Assembly (NCBI GenBank): GCA_025454795.1
Contig: JALONT010000016.1
Coordinates: 1-64,000 of the forward strand
Direction: 5' to 3'
Source of the DNA: Bacteroidales bacterium
Lineage (GTDB): Bacteria; Bacteroidota; Bacteroidia; Bacteroidales; VadinHA17
Length of the DNA: 64,000 nucleotides
The translations under genes and the position numbers were made by a program. The notes under the pieces were generated by a model that was not told where the DNA came from, did not search any database, and saw only the letters and a list, made by a program, of their open reading frames with translations. Position 1 is the first letter of the stretch; each line of letters opens with the position of its first letter. This document shows positions 45,612-54,730 of the stretch, one piece after another.

Positions 45612-46565
45612 ATGCCAGATAATACGATCCGCGACGAATGGTTCACCATTGTCAATCCAAATGCCGGAAACGGAAAGGGGAAAAAGGACTGGGAAAGAAT
45701 TTCCGGTCTGTTTGCAAGGGAAAACATCAAGATCATTTCAAAATTCACTGAAAGGAAAGGGCAGGCAATTGAATTTGCAGGTGAAGTTATTGGCTCCGGA
45801 TTCAGAAAGATCATTTCTGTAGGCGGGGATGGCACACTGAATGAAATTGTCAATGGTGTATTTAAACAGAATTATTGCCCTGCAAATGAGGTTACTGTTG
45901 GAATGATACCTGTCGGAACGGGAAACGACTGGGGACGCATGTTCGGAATACCTCTTGTTTATGAGGGATCTGTTAATGTGATAAAGGAGAACAAATCCCT
46001 TCTCCACGATATTGGAGTAATAAGCTATTATACAGGTGCTGAACAGCACAAGAGGTATTTTATCAATATTGCAGGACTCGGCTTTGAGGCGATGGTGGTT
46101 AAAAAGACAAACAAACAGAAGGATAAGGGAAGAAGTAATAATGCAATCTATTTATATAATCTTCTCTCAAGTCTCATCTCTTATAAGAACACTGATGCAG
46201 AAATGATAATTGAGGGAATAAAACGTTCAGCTAAAGTTTTTTCGATTAATGTGGGAAACGGCAGGTACTGTGGCGGCGGGATGAGACAAACTCCTGATGC
46301 ACTGCCCGATGACGGGTTACTAGACATCACTGTCATCAAAGAAATGGGAAGGATTGAAATTATCAAAGCCCTTAAGATCCTTTATGACGGAACTATTCTC
46401 AGTCACCCCAAGGTTGACGGCTACAGGGCTAAAAACCTCATTGTCACATCAGAATCTCTGCTTTATGCGGAGGCAGACGGAGAATCGCTTGGACACACTC
46501 CGGTTGAATTCAGCATAATCCCTGCCGGTATAAAAGTTATTTATGGAACCAGACTCATTCAATAA
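45612..46565 (+). CDS. Diacylglycerol kinase-family lipid kinase (YegS/BmrU-like)
   Basis: 317-aa soluble or peripheral lipid kinase. The N-terminal catalytic domain shows IVNPNAGNGKG (about 13-23), the nucleotide motif SVGGDGTLNEIVNG (about 71-84) and GTGNDWGR (about 102-109). The C-terminal beta-sandwich domain contains GGGMRQTPDALPDDGLLD. It would phosphorylate diacylglycerol or a related lipid with ATP. Its last 11 nt overlap the convergent cyclotransferase gene. Confidence 0.92.
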   Translation: MPDNTIRDEWFTIVNPNAGNGKGKKDWERISGLFARENIKIISKFTERKGQAIEFAGEVIGSGFRKIISVGGDGTLNEIVNGVFKQNYCPANEVTVGMIPVGTGNDWGRMFGIPLVYEGSVNVIKENKSLLHDIGVISYYTGAEQHKRYFINIAGLGFEAMVVKKTNKQKDKGRSNNAIYLYNLLSSLISYKNTDAEMIIEGIKRSAKVFSINVGNGRYCGGGMRQTPDALPDDGLLDITVIKEMGRIEIIKALKILYDGTILSHPKVDGYRAKNLIVTSESLLYAEADGESLGHTPVEFSIIPAGIKVIYGTRLIQ

Positions 46566-47676
46566 TCCTTATCTCGAAGAGTCTCGGCCAGTTTTTACCT
46601 GTAACAAAGATCCTTTTACCCTCCTTATCCCAGGCAATCCCGTTCAACACATTTACTTCCGTGTTGGTATCCGGATCGTTTAAGATCCCTTTAAGATCAA
46701 GGTATCCAAGTACTTTCCCGGAGGCAGGATCAATTCTGGCAATCAGGTTGGTCATCCAGATATTTGCCCATATCTCACCATTAATATACTCAAGCTCATT
46801 AAGCTGATCGACCTTCTTTTCATTATCATAAACTTCGAGCCTTGACACCACAGTAAACATTTCAGGTTCAAATAGATACAGAACATTTGTGCCGTCGCTC
46901 ATCACTATCTGATCGTTCATGGTCGTCAAACCCCATCCCTGTGTCTGGTAATAGATCCTGTTTATCTGGTTAAAAGTGGATTTATCGTAAACGAATCCCA
47001 CTTTGGAGGTATATGTGACCTGGTAAATGCGATCTTTATATAAGGTAATACCCTCACCAAACAGGTCTGTGCTGAGATTCAACTGCCTCAGTACCTTACC
47101 GGTCTCAGGCTCAACCTCCCTCAGAGTAGATCTCGTCTCCTGCCCGGTACTTTCATAAAAAACTCTGTTATCATAGAAGAGACCCTGAGTGAATGCCTCT
47201 CTGTCGTGCGGGTATGTGTTTATCACTCTATAACTGTATCTTTTTGGAGGCTGGTCTGACAGGATTATCATAAACCTTGTTATTGTTGTTCTGGCTTTTC
47301 CATCTCTGAAGGCTGTAGCTTTAAGCGATTTTCTGCCAGTACTTGTCGTCATGACAGGTGAAATCCGGTACTCCCATGGCTCAGATCTCAACACAGAAAC
47401 TATCTTGCCGTCAAAGGAAATAACAATTGAATCAGACACCTGATTCCTGTTTCCATGTTCCAGCATAACTTCAATCGGATCACCCAGCTTAAACTCTGAA
47501 TTCTCCTCAGGGGCTATCATCTTTATCAGCCTGGCAGCAGGTTCTTCGGCAGTTTTATTATTGTCCTTTTCATTGACTGCACTTGTCTTCCCGGACCTTC
47601 CTGAACAGGAGATTGTCCATGTAACCATCAACCCTGCAAAAAGGGGAATCATGAATCTCAGATAATTACGTTTCAT
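46555..47676 (-). CDS. Glutaminyl-peptide cyclotransferase, lipoprotein
   Basis: 373-aa predicted lipoprotein with lipobox TISC (Cys about 24). Residues about 45-140 form an immunoglobulin-like domain, followed by a five-bladed propeller of the plant-type glutamine cyclotransferase family: HDREAFTQGLFYDNRVFYES and LNELEYINGEIWANIW and NVLNGIAWDKEGKRIFVTGK. The enzyme turns N-terminal Gln into pyroglutamate on exported proteins, which are common in Bacteroidota. Its start overlaps the end of the BT0820-like gene by 11 nt, so these are coexpressed. Confidence 0.9.
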   Translation of the reverse strand: MKRNYLRFMIPLFAGLMVTWTISCSGRSGKTSAVNEKDNNKTAEEPAARLIKMIAPEENSEFKLGDPIEVMLEHGNRNQVSDSIVISFDGKIVSVLRSEPWEYRISPVMTTSTGRKSLKATAFRDGKARTTITRFMIILSDQPPKRYSYRVINTYPHDREAFTQGLFYDNRVFYESTGQETRSTLREVEPETGKVLRQLNLSTDLFGEGITLYKDRIYQVTYTSKVGFVYDKSTFNQINRIYYQTQGWGLTTMNDQIVMSDGTNVLYLFEPEMFTVVSRLEVYDNEKKVDQLNELEYINGEIWANIWMTNLIARIDPASGKVLGYLDLKGILNDPDTNTEVNVLNGIAWDKEGKRIFVTGKNWPRLFEIRIIE

Positions 47677-48118
47677 TCTTATTCTTTATCCATGAAAATA
47701 AACGTTTTATTATATGTTTTCTTGCAGAGGCAATCCGTTTTTCAGCCTCTAACTGCTGTAACTCAAAAGGATAGAGGATCTGCCATATCTCGCTCCACCC
47801 CGGGAATCCGCCTGCATTTTTGTCATCAATATAAATATCGGCATCTATTTTACGGCTTACCGAACCGTCAAATACCTCTTCGGGATAGTTTTTATTTACA
47901 GCATAAAACTCGATACCGTTTTTACGGCAAAACTCAACTGCATCATCAAGCTCTTTTCCTGTTCTGAATGTCCAGAGAATCAACCTCGCTCCTCTCTTTT
48001 CAAGCTCCTTAAGTGTCTGAAAAGCAAAAAGTTTCTCCTTACCTATTTCGGGATACTGATGCTCGACAATCGTTCCGTCAAAATCAACAGCAATCTTTAT
48101 ATTGTTAATATCAATCAT
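47666..48118 (-). CDS. BT0820-like HAD-superfamily hydrolase
   Basis: 150-aa cytosolic protein of the HAD superfamily. Motif I is IAVDFDGTIVEH (residues about 9-20) with the nucleophile Asp; motif II is LILWTFRTG, and motif III/IV DIYIDDKNAGG. It is close to the family named after Bacteroides BT0820. The cap domain is absent, so a small soluble substrate or a protein is likely. Exact substrate unknown. It is the upstream gene of a two-gene unit with the cyclotransferase. Confidence 0.85.
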   Translation of the reverse strand: MIDINNIKIAVDFDGTIVEHQYPEIGKEKLFAFQTLKELEKRGARLILWTFRTGKELDDAVEFCRKNGIEFYAVNKNYPEEVFDGSVSRKIDADIYIDDKNAGGFPGWSEIWQILYPFELQQLEAEKRIASARKHIIKRLFSWIKNKNET

Positions 48119-48270
48119 CCAGGATTTATTTATTCGTAAAAGTAAGTATTTTTTATAATTCCATGATGCGTTGTTCCGGCAGATATGAACCTGAGATATC
48201 TACGGTTGTGGTCTAAAGAGTTCTCAATAATTTCAAATATTTTTTCAGTTAAGTCCTGTTCAAAAGAAGC

Positions 48271-48570
48271 GGATCCCTCACTTCGTTGCTAATGACAACA
48301 TTTTGTAACCGATTGGTTAATAATATGATGAGATTCCTCACTTCGTTCGGAATGACAAGGTCGAGTTTTATGGATTGGGGAAGGAAGCAGGAGCGTTTCG
48401 AACAAGATTTGAAACAGTAAGGAAAATTCCTGCAAAACGCTCCTGCTTCCTTCCCCCCTTAGAAATAAAAATACCCTGTCATTCCGAATAAAGCCAACCT
48501 GAACAAAGTGAAGGTTGGCGAAATGAGGAATCTTGTCATTCCGAGTGGAGCGAAGTGAAGCGAGGAATCT
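48271..48570. repeat. Cluster of dispersed repeats and a perfect 22-bp inverted repeat
   Basis: The 676-nt gap 48119-48794 has no gene that I can support. It holds four copies of the ATTCC.../GAGGAATCT family: 48271-48298, 48331-48359 (these two in the reverse sense), 48478-48533 with hairpin GCCAACCT/AGGTTGGC, and 48535-48570. Between them, 48377-48398 and 48435-48456 form a perfect 22-bp inverted repeat (arms GGGGAAGGAAGC...GAGCGTTT) around a 36-nt loop. The remaining parts of the gap appear featureless. Confidence 0.75.
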
Positions 48571-48794
48571 TATACCACTGGTAGAAAAAGATCATCATCT
48601 CATTAACCTTGATTCTCTGGTTCAGAAAATAAGAATCCGGAAAAAAGCCTAATTTTGTTTAAACTTCCAGGTTGCGATATTTCAACATTCTTCTCCAATT
48701 TATCCATGAAACAGCCAGTCATTAAAAAACAGGACTGTATCACAGTTATACTCTAAATTTATATTAATTTTACTCTCCTTCTGAAAAACGATCA

Positions 48795-49547
48795 ATGAAG
48801 AGGTATATTCCCAATTTTATTACTTCGTTAAACCTTGCGTCAGGTTTTATTGCCATGTTATTTGCTGTTAACGGTGAGCTTATAACAGCTTCCTGGCTCA
48901 TACTTGTTGCGATGTTCTTTGATTTCCTCGATGGCTTTTCAGCAAGACTTCTGAATGCCTACTCTGAAACCGGTAAGGAACTCGATTCTCTTGCAGATGT
49001 TGTAAGCTTCGGCGTTGCTCCTGCTGTTATCATCTATATGCTTCTCGGTAAATCAATGGCATTACCCGATCCGATGATTTACAATGCAAGAAGCTTTAAA
49101 ACTGTATTGATTCTTCTTTCTCCCGTAATAATGCCTGTATGTGCAGCTTTAAGACTGGCAATTTTCAATATTGATGAAACACAGAAAGCATCTTTTAAAG
49201 GATTGCCCACACCGGCAAATGCACTTGCGGTAATCTCATTTGTTATTGCTGGTCATTATTCGAATTTCAGCATAATCACCTCATTTACAGACTCAATGCT
49301 CTTACTAATAATCTTTACAGTTATTCTCTCCCTTTTGATGGTAAGCAGGATTCCGCTCCTGTCATTTAAAACGAATAACCTCAGATTCAAGGGTAACGAA
49401 GGGAGGTATATCCTTGTATCGATGGTGGTCATCGCGATTGTACTGCTTGGTACGGGTGCAGCACCGCTTATTATTCCTTTATATATTACTGCTTCCCTTA
49501 TCTCTCTGCTTTTCAGACCGAAAGGAATGGTAAGCAACAGAGCATAA
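48795..49547 (+). CDS. pssA: CDP-diacylglycerol--serine O-phosphatidyltransferase
   Basis: 250-aa membrane enzyme making phosphatidylserine from CDP-DAG and serine. The CDP-alcohol phosphatidyltransferase motif D-G-x2-A-R-x(8)-G-x3-D-x3-D is present at about 46-68 (DFLDGFSARLL then ELDSLADVVSFG). About eight membrane segments are predicted. Psd and CdsA for the flanking steps are encoded at 56-58 kb. It is preceded by the repeat-rich gap. Confidence 0.93.
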   Translation: MKRYIPNFITSLNLASGFIAMLFAVNGELITASWLILVAMFFDFLDGFSARLLNAYSETGKELDSLADVVSFGVAPAVIIYMLLGKSMALPDPMIYNARSFKTVLILLSPVIMPVCAALRLAIFNIDETQKASFKGLPTPANALAVISFVIAGHYSNFSIITSFTDSMLLLIIFTVILSLLMVSRIPLLSFKTNNLRFKGNEGRYILVSMVVIAIVLLGTGAAPLIIPLYITASLISLLFRPKGMVSNRA

Positions 49548-49551
49548 AACA

Positions 49552-49680
49552 CTATTCAGTCTGCTTTTCTTTATCAGGAAATCTTTTGTCGTAATATCCC
49601 AATACAATTCTTATTGCAAACCAGCTGATTATTATCAGCACCGGCCATAACAGATATTGCAGAATTTGTGGTATATACAT
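49552..49680 (-). CDS. 42-aa single-span membrane miniprotein downstream of cydB
   Basis: ATG at 49680 (minus strand) encodes MYIPQILQYLLWPVLIIISW followed by a basic and polar tail (RIVLGYYDKRFPDKEKQTE). One membrane helix is evident. It lies 178 nt after the cydB stop on the same strand, with a heptamer repeat between. Small CydX/CydY-like subunits of bd oxidases have this size and one span, so it is a candidate. There is no clear sequence match to CydX, and it converges with pssA at 4 nt. Confidence 0.5.
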   Translation of the reverse strand: MYIPQILQYLLWPVLIIISWFAIRIVLGYYDKRFPDKEKQTE

Positions 49681-49727
49681 GTTGTCATTTCTTTATATAA
49701 AATAGTCTACTAACTTAAATTGGCGTG

Positions 49728-49857
49728 GGCGTCGGGCGTCGGGCGTCGGGCGTCGGGCGTCAGGCGTCGGGCGTCGGGCGTCAAGCGTCAGGCGTCAGGC
49801 GTCAGGCTACGGGCAACGAGTTTTTTCCATTCCGCCTGAAGCCTGTTGCCTGTCGCC
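49728..49857. repeat. Heptamer (GGCGTCG) array of 13 units with inverted arm
   Basis: Eleven near-perfect units GGCGTCG/GGCGTCA run from 49728 to 49804, followed by degenerate GGCTACG and GGCAACG to 49818. After a T6 run come inverted units GCCTGAA, GCCTGTT, GCCTGTC at 49834-49857, ending one base before the cydB stop codon. The high unit identity suggests recent expansion and length instability. Confidence 0.85.
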
Positions 49858-49858
49858 T

Positions 49859-50989
49859 TTAATATACATGCCCGTCTTCTTTCATCTCTTCGTTCGTTAT
49901 TTTCTTATTATTGATTGCTTTCCAGGCATACCAGATATATCCTGCCACAAACGGTATAATAAATGAAACAAACATCATGGTCTTCAGTGTAAAGAAACTT
50001 GATGAAGCGTTCTTTATTGTGAGAGAACTGCCCGGATCGAAAGATGAAGGATAAAAAGAGGTATTGTTAAGTCCTGCCACCAGAAACAGGGCAAGAACTA
50101 CAAGTATTGTACCCGGCCCGGTAAACCAGATTCCCTTTTTGTCTCTCCTAAAAATAGTGACTCCTATACCATACAGAACAGCACATACACCTGCCAGAAA
50201 TATGATCAGAGCATAAGGCATCATGATAAAATTATGGAGATATTTGAACTTTTCGATTACAATCTGTCCTGTTTTTCCATTTACAGCATACGCGTCTGAT
50301 ATTAAAAGTGTAATAACAAATAAAAGAAAAAAGGCAAGGAATGCAACTGAGTTAACCATCAGCTTATTAACAGCACGTCTGCAGAGATCATTATCGTCGA
50401 TTGAATTAATGATATACAGTAATCCGTTAGACCTGGCAAGGAATAAAACTGCCAGGCCGAGAGCAAGATTTCTGCCGTTAAGCAGTGCTTCGAGTCCGTG
50501 CCATGGTGTCTGCCATCTTACATGGTTCATCTGATCGAGGCTGAACTGCGAACCGGTGAAGAATGTAGCCACCGCTGTACCAATCAGAAATGGTCCGAGT
50601 GTTCCGTTAATTAAAAGGAAAATATCGAATGTTTTCTGACCCAGAACATTAGCAGGTTTTGACCTGTATTCATAAGCGATAGCCTGAATAGTAAAGCTGA
50701 AAAGTATGGCCATCCATAACCAGTATGCTCCTCCGAAACTCGTTGCATAAAAGAGCGGAAAAGAGGCAAAGAAAGCTCCTCCAAAAGTCACCAGTGTTGT
50801 AAAAGTAAACTCCCATTTGCGCCCCATAGCATTGATTATCATCGTCTTCTGGCTATTATTTACAGGAAGAGAAAAAATCATCGACTGTCCCCCCTGGACG
50901 AACATCAGGAATATAAGAAGACCGGCAAGAAGGGATATTATCATCCACCAGTAATACTGCAGAAAAAGATATGATATCATTGCTGTCAT
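49859..50989 (-). CDS. cydB: Cytochrome bd ubiquinol oxidase subunit II
   Basis: 376-aa inner-membrane subunit with about eight to nine membrane helices. Family features include an N-terminal LQYYWWMIISLLAGLLIFLMF (first part diagnostic), the GRKWEFTFTTLVTFGGAFFASFPLFYA region and the C-terminal PFVAGYIWYAWKAI. It pairs with CydA, which precedes it by 2 nt. Together they reduce O2 to water with low-oxygen affinity, fitting a micro-oxic or nanaerobic lifestyle. Confidence 0.93.
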   Translation of the reverse strand: MTAMISYLFLQYYWWMIISLLAGLLIFLMFVQGGQSMIFSLPVNNSQKTMIINAMGRKWEFTFTTLVTFGGAFFASFPLFYATSFGGAYWLWMAILFSFTIQAIAYEYRSKPANVLGQKTFDIFLLINGTLGPFLIGTAVATFFTGSQFSLDQMNHVRWQTPWHGLEALLNGRNLALGLAVLFLARSNGLLYIINSIDDNDLCRRAVNKLMVNSVAFLAFFLLFVITLLISDAYAVNGKTGQIVIEKFKYLHNFIMMPYALIIFLAGVCAVLYGIGVTIFRRDKKGIWFTGPGTILVVLALFLVAGLNNTSFYPSSFDPGSSLTIKNASSSFFTLKTMMFVSFIIPFVAGYIWYAWKAINNKKITNEEMKEDGHVY

Positions 50990-50991
50990 TG

Positions 50992-52560
50992 TTATTCCTC
51001 CTGATGTTTTGGACCAATTTTAATCTGCCTGATCATAATTGAAACTTCGGCAATAAGCAGTGCCGTAAAGAGAACTGCAAAAAGAATGAAGGTGGTCATT
51101 ACCGAACCGACACTTAAATGTGATACTGCCTGTGATACCGGCATAAGGTCCTGAATTATCCAGGGTTGTCTCCCCATTTCTGCAAGAATCCACCCTGATT
51201 CACTAGCTATATATGCCAGAGGAATTGACAGAAGTACAATCCACAAAAACCACCTGCTTTTCTGCAAGGTTCCCCTTAGCAGAAGGAAGATCGAGATGGC
51301 GCAGACAGCGATGAAGAAGAATCCCAGCATAACCATAAGATGGAAAGAGTAGAATGCAATGGGAACATTTGGAATTGCATCTTCGGGTGATCTCAAAAAT
51401 GCATAGCCGAAATATCTGAAATAATTATCAATGAATGACTTGTCCCTGAATATATTCCTGACAGACTCAATCTGCTCTTTGTTATTAGCCTTTTTTGCAT
51501 TTTTATAATCGTTCAGTACCTGAAGGGCAATCCGGCCGTTTTCCATCTTTTTCTCTACCGAAAGAATATTTTGTTCATTATTTCCTCCTGTCACAAGTTC
51601 TCTGATCCCGGGAACATAAACATCTTTGTCACCTCCGGTCATAATTGAAAGCATGTTTGGTATCTTAATGCTGAAGACAAAATCTTTCTCTTTCTTTTCG
51701 CCAATGTTTCTATCTGAATCTTTAAGAAGTCCGATAACGGTCAACCCTGCATTTCTGCCTCCGGTGTAATGAGCTTCGAAAGCAGCAAATTTTACCGGTT
51801 GCACTACAGCCAGGGTTTTTGCAGAAGAATCTCCCGTGAGGGCTACCATCAGGGATGAAAAGAGCCCGAATATTGATGCGATGAGAATACTCCTTTTTGC
51901 CATCCACTCTTCCCTCTTCTTCAGCAGGAACCAGGCACTTACACCCATAACAAATACTGATGCCAGCAGAAATCCTGAAAATATTGTATGCAGAAACTTA
52001 TCCACAGCAACCGGGTTAAAAAGAACCGCCCAGAAATCAACCATTTCATTGCGGGCAGTATCCGGATTAAATACCATCCCGACAGGATTTTGCATCCATG
52101 CATTTGCTACAAGTATCCATAAAGCAGATAGATTTGCTCCGATTGCTACAAGCCATGAAGATGCAAGATGAAACTTTTTACTGACCTTGTTCCATCCAAA
52201 AAACATTACTGCAACAAAAGTTGATTCAAGGAAAAATGCCAGGATTCCCTCAATTGCCAGCGGAGCACCGAAAATATCTCCCACGAACCAGGAATAATTT
52301 GACCAGTTGGTCCCGAATTCGAATTCAAGAATGATACCTGTTGCAACCCCAATGGCAAAATTAATTCCGAAGAGGGTCATCCAGAATCGTGTCATCCTTT
52401 TCCATTCTTCCCTGCCTGTGCGGACATAAACAGTTTCCATCATGGCAACCAGAAACGAAAGTCCAAGTGTCAGAGGGACGAAGATCCAGTGATAAATTGC
52501 TGTAAGGGCAAACTGAGCCCTCGACCAGTCTACAAGAGACATATCTACATTTTCAATCAT
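50992..52560 (-). CDS. cydA: Cytochrome bd ubiquinol oxidase subunit I
   Basis: 522-aa haem-bearing subunit. The N-terminal WSRAQFALTAIYHWIFVPLTLG carries the haem b595 ligand His (about 24). FLHTIFSGFLL (His about 190) carries a further haem ligand, and the quinol loop shows PVKFAAFEAHYTGG with Lys and Glu. GRQPWIIQDL is the CydA signature. The ATG at 52560 is kept, although the internal Met at residue 7 is also possible. The start overlaps the DUF4492 gene by 8 nt. Confidence 0.95.
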   Translation of the reverse strand: MIENVDMSLVDWSRAQFALTAIYHWIFVPLTLGLSFLVAMMETVYVRTGREEWKRMTRFWMTLFGINFAIGVATGIILEFEFGTNWSNYSWFVGDIFGAPLAIEGILAFFLESTFVAVMFFGWNKVSKKFHLASSWLVAIGANLSALWILVANAWMQNPVGMVFNPDTARNEMVDFWAVLFNPVAVDKFLHTIFSGFLLASVFVMGVSAWFLLKKREEWMAKRSILIASIFGLFSSLMVALTGDSSAKTLAVVQPVKFAAFEAHYTGGRNAGLTVIGLLKDSDRNIGEKKEKDFVFSIKIPNMLSIMTGGDKDVYVPGIRELVTGGNNEQNILSVEKKMENGRIALQVLNDYKNAKKANNKEQIESVRNIFRDKSFIDNYFRYFGYAFLRSPEDAIPNVPIAFYSFHLMVMLGFFFIAVCAISIFLLLRGTLQKSRWFLWIVLLSIPLAYIASESGWILAEMGRQPWIIQDLMPVSQAVSHLSVGSVMTTFILFAVLFTALLIAEVSIMIRQIKIGPKHQEE

Positions 52561-52792
52561 CAGTATAGTTTGAATTTGTTATCTGATTAAGAACATATTC
52601 ACTTCTCTGAGCATCATTTTCATATTTTTTATTGAGGAAATCGCGGAAAAAGAAAATTTTCAGAATGATAAATATTATAAAGAGCTTGACCAGGATAATT
52701 ATCCAAACCTTCCTTCCCCATTGGGACATATCCCTGAATCCGTCGTAATAGAAACGGAATACTCTGGAAGCAATTGGGGAAAATAATCTCAT
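52553..52792 (-). CDS. DUF4492 small membrane protein of the cyd operon
   Basis: 79-aa protein with one long hydrophobic segment (IIILVKLFIIFIILKIFFF, about 30-48) flanked by basic residues, and the DUF4492-like start SPIASRVFRFYYDGFRDM. The family occurs next to cydAB in Bacteroidota and Campylobacterota, so an assembly or stability role for bd oxidase is likely. It overlaps cydA by 8 nt and is the first gene of the operon. Confidence 0.88.
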   Translation of the reverse strand: MRLFSPIASRVFRFYYDGFRDMSQWGRKVWIIILVKLFIIFIILKIFFFRDFLNKKYENDAQRSEYVLNQITNSNYTDD

Positions 52793-52851
52793 TATTCTTC
52801 AGTAAAGAGAAATAATATCATGCCTTAATATGTTGACTATCACCACAGTAT

Positions 52852-54048
52852 CTATCTATTAGTCTTCCGCGGTTTCCTGGTCTTAGTCTCACTTATTATT
52901 TCTTTTTCATTTGAAACAGTGGCGGAATTTTCGGTATCATCAGGAGATAATCCTGAGGTTATCTTCTGGACCATTTTGAAATTATAGAAGAACTCCCTCG
53001 CAAATACCCTTAGAACAGTGTATGTCGGAATGCCCAGGATCATTCCCGGAATGCCTGCTGCGAATCCGGCTGCAAGAACAACAATAAATATCTCCAGCGG
53101 ATGTGCTCTGACACTGTTTGAGAAGATAACCGGCTGAAAGATAATGTTATCTATCAGGTGAGTTATTGCTTCAACTATTATCATGTAATAGACAAGAGGT
53201 ATAACGACAGTGGTGAAATCCTGGTTTATGTGAGCTGCCACACCCATGATTATTGCAATGAAAAGGCCGAGCCATGGACCCACATAAGGAATTACATTGA
53301 GGATACCGAGGATCAGCCCCATCACCAGTGCCTGCTGAACATCAATTCCTGCAATGGTCATCCCTATATCGATCAGTATCATAATACATGTACTTTGAAT
53401 CAGTATACCAATGAAATACCTCGTAAGCAGATTCTTAACAGAGTTCAGAGCCCTGGTAAAATTATCGGTGTACTTCTCAGGCACCCATATCAGGATCGAT
53501 TCGAAGAAGAGATGCTGGTCCTTAAGAAAAAAGAATGTAATGAATGTTATAGAAAATATTGCGACAAGTACATTTCCCAATATCCCGACTATCGAGCTAA
53601 GGAAATTCTGGATCATATCAATATTCAGGACTGCAGAAACTTTTGACATAAAATAATCCTGTAACGAAAACTGATCTGTAATTTCCTTATTAAATGACCT
53701 GAACAGATTTTCTATTTTAGTTAACGGTACCTCAATAAGCTGAACTATTTTTCCGCTGTCGATAGTAGAAAAATAATTAATCTGCTTCGTTACCAGAGGA
53801 ACAAATATTATGAAGAAAAGAATAATTATCCCCCAGATAATCAGGAGAGTCAACAGGGCACTGAGCGCCCTTGGAAAATTCCATTTTCTGATCCTGATCC
53901 TGCAAAAGAGATCCACAAGAGGCCGGCCCATAACCGACAAAACACCCGAAACCAGGATATAAACCACGATATTGCGGAAGTACCACGCAATGGCCAATAA
54001 CAAAAGAATACCCAGAAATATCAGGATGTTCCTGAATGAGGTTTTCAT
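52852..54048 (-). CDS. AI-2E family transporter
   Basis: 398-aa inner-membrane permease of the AI-2E/PerM/YdiK family with about seven membrane segments. Two hydrophobic segments lie at the start (residues about 7-40), then a pair at about 62-85, a soluble region, and helices from about 150 onward with the motif GLILGILNVIPYVGPWLGLFIA (first 20 residues diagnostic). The C-terminal 35 residues are charged and probably disordered. The substrate is uncertain; members have been linked to autoinducer export and to Na+/H+ exchange. Confidence 0.9.
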   Translation of the reverse strand: MKTSFRNILIFLGILLLLAIAWYFRNIVVYILVSGVLSVMGRPLVDLFCRIRIRKWNFPRALSALLTLLIIWGIIILFFIIFVPLVTKQINYFSTIDSGKIVQLIEVPLTKIENLFRSFNKEITDQFSLQDYFMSKVSAVLNIDMIQNFLSSIVGILGNVLVAIFSITFITFFFLKDQHLFFESILIWVPEKYTDNFTRALNSVKNLLTRYFIGILIQSTCIMILIDIGMTIAGIDVQQALVMGLILGILNVIPYVGPWLGLFIAIIMGVAAHINQDFTTVVIPLVYYMIIVEAITHLIDNIIFQPVIFSNSVRAHPLEIFIVVLAAGFAAGIPGMILGIPTYTVLRVFAREFFYNFKMVQKITSGLSPDDTENSATVSNEKEIISETKTRKPRKTNR

Positions 54049-54287
54049 CTTAAACTGTTTCCTTTATACAAACCTAATCTAAATATTCGTAATTCCATAA
54101 CAACGACAATTCCAATTACCTGGGAGCAATTATTGGTGAGAATGTTACATTGCCTTATGTCATATTGTCCGATTGTATTTAAATACATCGGCCATATTGT
54201 CATGTATATCAGTTTGGAACAAAACTTGAAAAGCAGAAAGTATAATTTATTAACATGTATAACTTAAAAATAATGGAGGACAAAGCT

Positions 54288-54710
54288 ATGTTACCAACAA
54301 TTTCAAGAAGAACTTACAGCCCGTTTCTGTCAAATTTGTTTGACGATGACTTCTTTCCTGTAATGACAAACAGAACCAGCTCAATGCCGGCAGTCAATAT
54401 CAAGGAAAATGAAAAGAATTTCACTCTTGAGCTTGCTGTTCCCGGTATGGAAAAGAAGGATCTGAAGATTGACATTAATGAGGATGTACTCACAATCTCA
54501 TCCGAAACCAAGAATGAGACCGAAGAGAACCAGGACGGATACAAAAGAAAAGAATTCAGTTATTCATCTTTCTGCAGGAGCTTTTACATACCTGATAATG
54601 TTAACAGGGAAAAGATCGGAGCCTCCTACAAAGATGGGATACTGAGTGTTGAACTTCCGAAACAGGAAGAAGAAAAGAACAAAATCACCAGACAGATAAA
54701 GATTTCATAA
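54288..54710 (+). CDS. Hsp20/alpha-crystallin small heat shock protein
   Basis: 140-aa ATP-independent holdase. The alpha-crystallin domain runs from about 35 to 130: VNIKENEKNFTLELAVPG at the start, then LTISSETK and GASYKDGILSVELPK. The C-terminal IKI motif for oligomer assembly is present (TRQIKIS). A strong GGAGG lies 8 nt before ATG 54288; an upstream in-frame ATG at 54255 lacks such a site, so I start at 54288. It is monocistronic and followed by a repeat element. Confidence 0.93.
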   Translation: MLPTISRRTYSPFLSNLFDDDFFPVMTNRTSSMPAVNIKENEKNFTLELAVPGMEKKDLKIDINEDVLTISSETKNETEENQDGYKRKEFSYSSFCRSFYIPDNVNREKIGASYKDGILSVELPKQEEEKNKITRQIKIS

Positions 54711-54730
54711 TCCTGTAGCGGTACAGACAA

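Noticed and set aside
45529-45822. Overlapping + strand open frame at the start of the lipid kinase
   Set aside because: It is a shadow frame of the kinase gene, without domain signal, and includes repeat-like leader DNA.
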